The notes below the pieces were generated by a model, which saw only the letters and a list, made by a program, of their open reading frames with translations, ran no database searches and had not been told where the DNA came from. 17,359 nucleotides of DNA, taken from contig JAEWJX010000031.1 in NCBI GenBank assembly GCA_023386365.1, positions 1 to 17,359 on the forward strand, given 5' to 3'. The position numbers and the translations under genes were made by a program. Below are positions 12,376 through 17,359 of this stretch, piece by piece. Each line of letters opens with the position of its first letter. Within the stretch, counting starts at the first letter, position 1. The DNA comes from Actinomycetes bacterium. GTDB lineage: Bacteria > Actinomycetota > Actinomycetes > Actinomycetales > Microbacteriaceae.

Positions 12376-12597
12376 GTGATTGTTGGATACCTCGCCCCCA
12401 TCGCTTTCGGTCTCGCCTCGATCGGCTCGGCCATCGGCGTGGGCCTCGTCGTCGGCAAGACCATCGAGTCGGTCGCTCGTCAGCCCGAGCTGCAGGGTCG
12501 CCTCACCGGTCTGATGTTCCTCGGTATCGCGTTCACGGAGGCCCTCGCCTTCATCGCGATCGCCGTGGGCTTCATCCCCTTCACCGCCCCCGCCTGA
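12376..12597 (+). CDS. atpE: ATP synthase Fo subunit c
   Basis: Proteolipid that forms the rotating c-ring. The 73 residues (slightly short for the family, usually 75-85) make the expected hairpin: a glycine-rich first helix (GLASIGSAIGVGLVVG), a polar loop with ARQPEL, and a second helix carrying the ion-binding Glu55 in AFTEALAF. The polar residues expected for a sodium site are not evident, so proton coupling is likely. The start is GTG 12376. The A-rich leader AAAGAAAAGGAAA contains a strong ribosome site 6 nt before the start, unusual in this GC-rich region and in keeping with the high copy number of c. Confidence 0.97.
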   Translation: MIVGYLAPIAFGLASIGSAIGVGLVVGKTIESVARQPELQGRLTGLMFLGIAFTEALAFIAIAVGFIPFTAPA

Positions 12598-12616
12598 TCC
12601 GCGTCCCCACCCACCG

Positions 12617-12624
12617 AAGGAGGT
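12617..12624 (+). promoter_or_regulatory. Near-perfect Shine-Dalgarno of atpF
   Basis: AAGGAGGT pairs fully with the 16S rRNA 3' end and lies 4 nt before ATG 12629. It fixes the atpF start and is the strongest ribosome site in the window. Confidence 0.85.
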
Positions 12625-12628
12625 AGGG

Positions 12629-13180
12629 ATGCTGCCCGCATTCCTCGACGTTCGCACCGAAGACGTCAATCCGCTGATTCCGGCGGACTACGACATCATC
12701 TGGTCGTCTGTCATCTTCGTCGCGCTGCTCATCGTGGTGGCCGTGTTCGTCGTCCCGCGCCTCAACAAGGCGCTGGATGCACGAGCCGAAGCCATCGAGG
12801 GCGGCCTGAAGAAGGCCGAAGAAGCTCAGGCGGCGGCTGCCGCCGCTCGCGACGAGTACAACGCCCAGCTCGCCGAGGCGCGCGCCGAAGCGGCTCGCAT
12901 CCGTGAGCAGGCCCGCACCGACGGCGCGGCGATCCTTGCCGAGCTCAAGGAGCAGGCCCAGGCCGAGGCGAACCGCATCACGGCCAACGCCCAGGTGCAG
13001 ATCGAGGCAGAGCGCGCCGCAGCGCTCGTCTCGCTCCGCGCCGAGGTCGGCTCCCTCGCGCTCGACCTCGCGTCGGGTGTCATCGGCGAGTCGCTGTCCG
13101 ACGACAAGAAGGCGTCGGCGCTCGTCGACCGCTTCCTCGCGGACCTCGACGCCGACGAGAAGGCGAAGGCGGGCAAGTAG
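12629..13180 (+). CDS. atpF: ATP synthase Fo subunit b
   Basis: Peripheral stalk subunit linking Fo to delta and alpha. The 183 residues hold one N-terminal membrane helix (about residues 24-44, IIWSSVIFVALLIVVAVFVV), then a long Ala/Glu/Arg-rich amphipathic helix/coiled coil to about residue 150. It is a stand-alone b, not fused to delta as in Mycobacterium. The stop TAG is followed without any spacer by the atpH ATG, so translation is probably coupled. Confidence 0.95.
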   Translation: MLPAFLDVRTEDVNPLIPADYDIIWSSVIFVALLIVVAVFVVPRLNKALDARAEAIEGGLKKAEEAQAAAAAARDEYNAQLAEARAEAARIREQARTDGAAILAELKEQAQAEANRITANAQVQIEAERAAALVSLRAEVGSLALDLASGVIGESLSDDKKASALVDRFLADLDADEKAKAGK

Positions 13181-13972
13181 ATGGGTTCGGCGTCCCGCGA
13201 AGCCCTCGAGGCGGCGAAGCAGCAGCTCGCCGCGTCGAAGGGCGTGACCCTCGCGACCGGTGAGCAGCTGCTCGCCGCTGGCCGCTCGATCGAGTCGTCG
13301 GTTCAGCTGCGGTCGGTGCTCGCCGACCCGGCGGTTCCCGCGGATCGCAAGTCGGCGCTGCTGAAGAGCATCTTCGGATCGCTCGACGGCACGGCCGCGG
13401 CGCTCCTCGACGGCATCGTGGCGTCGCGCTGGTCGAGCCAGGCGGAGCTGCTCGACGGCATCGAGGTGATCGGCATCCGTGCCATCGCCGTGGCCACCGG
13501 CCCCGACGCCGGCATCGAGGGCGAGCTGTTCGCCTTCGGGCGCAGCGTCGCGAGCGACAACGAGCTCGAGCTCGCGGTCGGCAGCAAGCTCGGCACGCCC
13601 GAGGCCAAGGCCGCGCTGGTGCAGAAGCTGCTCGCGGGCAAGGCCCAGCCGGGCACGGTCGCCATCGTGAGCCACCTCGTGCAGAGCCCGCGCGGTCGCC
13701 GTATCGGCGCCCTGCTCGCGGGGGCGGCCGACGTCATCGCGGATGCCGGGGGAGCGGTCGTCGCGACCGTCACCTCCGCGGTCACCCCGACCGCCGCGCA
13801 GCTCGCGGCCCTCGAGAAGACGATGGGTGCGCGCTACGGTCGCGCCCTCCGCATCAACCTCATCATCGACCCCACCATCGTGGGCGGCCTGCGCGTGCAG
13901 ATCGGCGACGACGTCATCGACGGTTCCATCGCCTCGCGCATCGCCGACCTCCGCATCCGACTCGCCGGCTGA
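13181..13972 (+). CDS. atpH: ATP synthase F1 subunit delta (long actinobacterial form)
   Basis: Connects the peripheral stalk to the top of the alpha3beta3 head. At 263 residues it is about 85 longer than E. coli delta (177), as is usual in actinobacteria. The C-terminal domain is recognisable: TVTSAVTPTAAQLAALEKTM, then INLIIDPTIVGGLRVQIGDDVIDGS, the classic OSCP/delta ending. The N-terminal two-thirds is helical. ATG 13181 directly follows the atpF stop and no clear ribosome site is present, which points to termination-reinitiation from atpF. Confidence 0.94.
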   Translation: MGSASREALEAAKQQLAASKGVTLATGEQLLAAGRSIESSVQLRSVLADPAVPADRKSALLKSIFGSLDGTAAALLDGIVASRWSSQAELLDGIEVIGIRAIAVATGPDAGIEGELFAFGRSVASDNELELAVGSKLGTPEAKAALVQKLLAGKAQPGTVAIVSHLVQSPRGRRIGALLAGAADVIADAGGAVVATVTSAVTPTAAQLAALEKTMGARYGRALRINLIIDPTIVGGLRVQIGDDVIDGSIASRIADLRIRLAG

Positions 13973-14007
13973 CCCGGCACACTGACGCACCACTCCAAGG
14001 AAGAGAC

Positions 14008-15645
14008 ATGGCAGACATCACGATCAGCCCGGACGAGATCCGTTCCGCGCTCAAGGATTTCGTCGCCGGCTACCAGCCGGAGAAGGCGAGCACGACCGAG
14101 GTCGGCACCGTCATCGACGCGGCCGACGGCATCGCGCACGTCGAGGGACTCCCCGGCGCGATGGCGAACGAGTTGCTGCGTTTCGAAGACGGCACGCTGG
14201 GCCTCGCGCTCAACCTCGACGAGGACAGCATCGGCGTCATCGTGCTCGGTGAGTTCACCGGCATCGAGGCGGGCCAGACCGTCACCCGTACCGGCGAGGT
14301 TCTCTCCTCGCCCGTCGGCGACGGCTTCCTCGGCCGTGTCGTCGACCCGCTCGGCAACCCGATCGACGGCCTCGGCGAGATCGCGGCCGAAGGTCGTCGC
14401 GCGCTCGAGCTCCAGGCGCCCGGCGTCATGCAGCGCAAGTCGGTGCACGAGCCGCTGCAGACCGGCATCAAGGCCATCGACGCGATGATCCCCGTCGGCC
14501 GCGGTCAGCGTCAACTGATCATCGGCGACCGCCAGACCGGCAAGACGGCCATCGCGATCGACACCATCATCAACCAGAAGGCCAACTGGGAGTCGGGCGA
14601 CGTCACCAAGCAGGTTCGCTGCATCTACGTCGCCATCGGACAGAAGGGCTCCACGATCGCCGCCGTCAAGGGCGCGCTCGAGGACGCCGGAGCGATGGAG
14701 TACACCACCATCGTCGCCGCGCCCGCATCCGACCCCGCGGGCTTCAAGTACCTTGCCCCCTACACCGGCTCGGCCATCGGTCAGCACTGGATGTACGGCG
14801 GCAAGCACGTCCTGATCATCTTCGACGACCTGTCGAAGCAGGCCGAGGCCTACCGCGCCGTCTCGCTGCTCCTCCGCCGCCCGCCGGGACGTGAGGCGTA
14901 CCCGGGCGACGTCTTCTACCTGCACTCGCGTCTGCTGGAGCGTTGCGCGAAGCTGTCTGACGAGCTCGGCGCCGGATCGATGACGGGTCTCCCGATCATC
15001 GAGACCAAGGCGAACGACGTGTCGGCCTACATCCCGACCAACGTGATCTCGATCACCGACGGCCAGATCTTCCTCCAGTCCGACCTGTTCAACGCCAACC
15101 AGCGCCCCGCCGTCGACGTGGGCATCTCGGTCTCGCGAGTCGGTGGCGACGCGCAGGTGAAGTCGATCAAGAAGGTCTCCGGCACGCTGAAGCTCGAGCT
15201 GGCCCAGTACCGCTCGCTCGAGGCGTTCGCGCTCTTCGCCTCCGACCTCGACGCGACCAGCCGTCGTCAGCTCGAGCGTGGCGCCCGCCTCACCGAGCTG
15301 CTCCGTCAGCCCCAGTACTCGCCGTTCCCCGTCGAGCAGCAGGTCGTCTCGATCTGGGCCGGCACGAAGGGCAAGCTCGACACGGTTCCCGTCGAAGACG
15401 TGCTGCGGTTCGAGCGCGAGCTGCTCGACCACCTCGCGCGCAACACGAAGGTGCTCGACACTCTCCGCGACACGAACGTGCTCGATGACGCGACCGAGGC
15501 CGAGCTGTCGGCTGCGGTCGACGCCTTCCTCGTCGAGTTCCAGCCCGGTGGTGGCGTCGACCTCGACGCACTCGGCAGCGAGGAGTTCGCGGCCGCCGAG
15601 GTCGAGGACGTCAACCAGGAGCGCATCGTGAAGGGCAAGCGCTGA
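14008..15645 (+). CDS. atpA: ATP synthase F1 subunit alpha
   Basis: Non-catalytic nucleotide-binding subunit of the F1 head. The 545 residues include the P-loop GDRQTGKT at 14524-14547 (Lys179) and the arginine finger in ISVSRVGGDAQ (Arg377, E. coli Arg376), which completes the beta catalytic site. The N-terminal beta-barrel and C-terminal helical domain are intact. The protein exceeds E. coli alpha (513) by about 32, with a hydrophilic Glu-rich tail after FQPGGGVDL, resembling the C-terminal extension that represses ATP hydrolysis in mycobacteria. The ATG has AAGGAA (13997-14002) 5 nt upstream. Gap to atpH is 35 nt. Confidence 0.98.
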   Translation: MADITISPDEIRSALKDFVAGYQPEKASTTEVGTVIDAADGIAHVEGLPGAMANELLRFEDGTLGLALNLDEDSIGVIVLGEFTGIEAGQTVTRTGEVLSSPVGDGFLGRVVDPLGNPIDGLGEIAAEGRRALELQAPGVMQRKSVHEPLQTGIKAIDAMIPVGRGQRQLIIGDRQTGKTAIAIDTIINQKANWESGDVTKQVRCIYVAIGQKGSTIAAVKGALEDAGAMEYTTIVAAPASDPAGFKYLAPYTGSAIGQHWMYGGKHVLIIFDDLSKQAEAYRAVSLLLRRPPGREAYPGDVFYLHSRLLERCAKLSDELGAGSMTGLPIIETKANDVSAYIPTNVISITDGQIFLQSDLFNANQRPAVDVGISVSRVGGDAQVKSIKKVSGTLKLELAQYRSLEAFALFASDLDATSRRQLERGARLTELLRQPQYSPFPVEQQVVSIWAGTKGKLDTVPVEDVLRFERELLDHLARNTKVLDTLRDTNVLDDATEAELSAAVDAFLVEFQPGGGVDLDALGSEEFAAAEVEDVNQERIVKGKR

Positions 15646-15701
15646 TCCGCCTCCGCGGCCAGCACTGACCTCAACGCACACCTCGACAGGAAGAGAAGGA
15701 C

Positions 15702-16601
15702 ATGGGAGCCCAGCTTCGGGTCTACCGGCAGAAGATTCGTTCTGCCCAGACGACCAAGAAGATCACCCGTGCCATGGAGCTGATCGCGGCTAGCCGCATT
15801 CAGAAGGCGCTCCAGCGGGTGTCGGCCTCTGCGCCGTACGCCCGCGCGGTGACGCGCGCCGTTTCGGCGGTTGCGACGTACTCGAACGTGGGCCACGTGC
15901 TCACCACCGAGCCCGAGAAGATCCAGCGCGCCGCGGTCGTGGTCTTCAGCTCGGACCGCGGACTCGCCGGCGCGTTCAACGCGAACGTGCTGCGCGCGAG
16001 CGAAGAGCTCACCACCCTGCTCACCGAGCAGGGCAAGGAGGTCGTCCACTACGTGGTCGGTCGCCGCGGTGTGAGCTACTTCAACTTCCGCAAGCGCACT
16101 CCCGAGCGCGCCTGGATCGGTGACACCGACACCCCGAGCTTCGCCACAGCGCAGGAGATCGGCGAAGAGATCGTCGCCCGGTTCATCCAGCCCACTGCAG
16201 AAGGCGGCGTGGACGAGATCCACATCGTCTACAACCGCTTCGTCTCGATGCTCACGCAGGATCCCGAAGTGGTCCGTCTGCTGCCGCTCGAGGTCGTCGA
16301 GGGCGTCGAAGAGCCGGATGCGACCGAGATCTTCCCGCTCTACGAGTTCGAGCCGGAGCCCGAGGCCGTCCTTGACGCGCTCCTGCCGGTGTACATCGAG
16401 AGCCGCATCTTCAACGCGCTGCTGCAGTCGGCCGCCTCCAAGCAGGCTGCCACGCAGAAGGCGATGAAGTCGGCGAGCGACAACGCCGACAAGCTCATCC
16501 GCGACTACACCCGCCTTGCGAACAATGCGCGCCAGGCGGAGATCACCCAGCAGATTTCCGAGATCGTGGGCGGCGCTGACGCCCTCGGTTCGGCTAAGTA
16601 A
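15702..16601 (+). CDS. atpG: ATP synthase F1 subunit gamma
   Basis: Central rotor shaft. The 299 residues begin with MGAQLRVYRQKIRSAQTTKK and TRAMELIAASRIQKA, the conserved N-terminal shaft helix, and end with YTRLANNARQAEITQQISEI, the matching C-terminal helix. The Rossmann-like middle includes VVVFSSDRGLAGAFN. An acidic stretch around VEEPDATEIFPLYEFEPEPE corresponds to the usual variable segment. A ribosome site AGGAAGAGA (15688-15696) precedes ATG 15702; a closer AAGGA ends 1 nt before the ATG and is too near to be used. Length is normal. Confidence 0.97.
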   Translation: MGAQLRVYRQKIRSAQTTKKITRAMELIAASRIQKALQRVSASAPYARAVTRAVSAVATYSNVGHVLTTEPEKIQRAAVVVFSSDRGLAGAFNANVLRASEELTTLLTEQGKEVVHYVVGRRGVSYFNFRKRTPERAWIGDTDTPSFATAQEIGEEIVARFIQPTAEGGVDEIHIVYNRFVSMLTQDPEVVRLLPLEVVEGVEEPDATEIFPLYEFEPEPEAVLDALLPVYIESRIFNALLQSAASKQAATQKAMKSASDNADKLIRDYTRLANNARQAEITQQISEIVGGADALGSAK

Positions 16602-16620
16602 TACGACAGGAAGAGAAACC

Positions 16621-17359
16621 ATGGCTACCGCTACCAAGAAGTCGCAGGCTGCCGAGGCGGCTGAGGGCGGCGTCGGACGCGTCGCACGCGTCACGGGCCC
16701 CGTCGTCGACATCGAGTTCCCTCACGACGCGATCCCCGAGATCTACAACGCGCTGAAGACCGACATCACCATCGGTGACGAGACCACCACCATCACGCTC
16801 GAGGTCGCTCAGCACCTCGGTGACGACCTGGTGCGAGCGATCGCCCTCAAGCCGACCGACGGCATCGTCCGCGGCCAGGCTGTGGTCGACACCGGCGCCG
16901 CCATCTCGGTGCCCGTCGGCGACGTCACCAAGGGCAAGGTCTTCAACGTCACCGGCGAGATCCTCAACGGCGAGCCCGGCGAGAAGATCGAGATCACCGA
17001 GCGTTGGCCGATCCACCGCAAGCCCCCGGCATTCGACCAGCTCGAGTCGAAGACCCAGCTCTTCGAGACCGGCATCAAGGTCATCGACCTCCTCACCCCG
17101 TACGTCCAGGGTGGAAAGATCGGCCTCTTCGGTGGTGCGGGCGTCGGCAAGACGGTCCTCATCCAGGAGATGATCCAGCGCGTCGCGCAGGACCACGGTG
17201 GTGTGTCGGTGTTCGCCGGTGTCGGCGAGCGTACCCGTGAGGGCAACGACCTCATCCACGAGATGGAGGAGGCGGGCGTCTTCGACAAGACCGCCCTCGT
17301 CTTCGGCCAGATGGACGAGCCGCCGGGGACGCGTCTGCGCGTCGCGCTGTCGGCTCTGA
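16621..17359 (+). CDS. atpD: ATP synthase F1 subunit beta (3' partial)
   Basis: Catalytic subunit of F1. The frame opens at ATG 16621, 19 nt after atpG, and runs off the right edge with 246 full codons visible, about half of the usual 480. After a short Ala/Lys-rich leader, GRVARVTGPVVDIEF begins the beta-barrel. The P-loop GGAGVGKT is at 17131-17154. The catalytic Glu203 is in GERTREGNDL (codon 17227-17229, E. coli beta Glu181), and QMDEPPGTRLRVALSAL follows. The ribosome site AGGAAGAGA (16608-16616) precedes the start. atpC (epsilon) is expected beyond the window. Confidence 0.98.
   Translation, partial: MATATKKSQAAEAAEGGVGRVARVTGPVVDIEFPHDAIPEIYNALKTDITIGDETTTITLEVAQHLGDDLVRAIALKPTDGIVRGQAVVDTGAAISVPVGDVTKGKVFNVTGEILNGEPGEKIEITERWPIHRKPPAFDQLESKTQLFETGIKVIDLLTPYVQGGKIGLFGGAGVGKTVLIQEMIQRVAQDHGGVSVFAGVGERTREGNDLIHEMEEAGVFDKTALVFGQMDEPPGTRLRVALSAL

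Noticed and set aside
13834..15681. Minus-strand open frame of 615 codons opposite atpH and atpA
   Set aside because: Antisense shadow of conserved ATP synthase genes; low-complexity Val/Asp/Arg composition.
1..17359. tRNA, rRNA, CRISPR, IS elements, prophage or attachment sites
   Set aside because: No cloverleaf, spaced direct repeats, transposase motifs or long terminal repeats were recognised by eye; a dedicated tRNA/ncRNA scan could still find small RNAs.

Overview
This window is a 17.4-kb, very GC-rich stretch of bacterial chromosome (third codon positions almost all G or C). It most likely comes from a high-GC actinobacterium, and the style of the proteins fits Microbacteriaceae, perhaps Microbacterium. 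The gene order rho, prfA, prmC, tsaC/sua5-like, wecA-like, small AtpI-like membrane protein, then atpB-E-F-H-A-G-D is the conserved actinobacterial locus that I recall from Mycobacterium tuberculosis (Rv1297 to about Rv1310). The genus call is inference; the gene order is visible.

Region 1 (1-3578, + strand) holds the end of transcription terminator Rho, release factor RF1 (prfA) and the RF1 glutamine methyltransferase PrmC. They are packed head to tail with a 3-nt gap and an 8-nt overlap. Rho enters already open at the left edge, so its N-terminus lies outside. Its visible N-terminal part is a long disordered, Q/N- and RG-rich segment. The rpmE gene found between rho and prfA in mycobacteria is absent here.

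Region 2 (3579-8995) is the non-canonical part. An HSP90-type GHKL ATPase/chaperone of full HtpG length is joined by a GTGA start/stop overlap to a 923-residue TPR-like helical-repeat protein. A small HAD-family hydrolase on the opposite strand converges on them with overlapping stop codons. These three genes sit exactly between prmC and the tsaC-like gene, which are neighbours in mycobacteria. A likely promoter and a short stem-loop precede the HSP90 gene. This pair is the best candidate in the window for an under-described system: a dedicated chaperone with its own helical-repeat partner.

Region 3 (8984-11390, + strand) holds the threonylcarbamoyl-AMP synthase (t6A tRNA modification), a polyprenyl-phosphate GlcNAc-1-phosphate transferase of the WecA/TagO type (cell-envelope polymer initiation), and a four-helix AtpI-like protein. 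They are joined by 10-nt and 4-nt overlaps.

Region 4 (11391-17359, + strand) is the F1Fo ATP synthase operon: a, c, b, delta, alpha, gamma and the first half of beta, which runs off the right edge. A probable extended -10 promoter and a perfect 10-bp palindrome lie just before atpB. The a subunit lacks an ATG or GTG start and probably begins with TTG. The c subunit has an A-rich leader with a strong Shine-Dalgarno, preceded by a small stem-loop, as expected for a subunit needed in many copies. b and delta are separate genes rather than the mycobacterial fusion. No rRNA, tRNA, CRISPR array, insertion sequence, attachment site or convincing intrinsic terminator was seen, and no gene-free stretch exceeds 300 bases.
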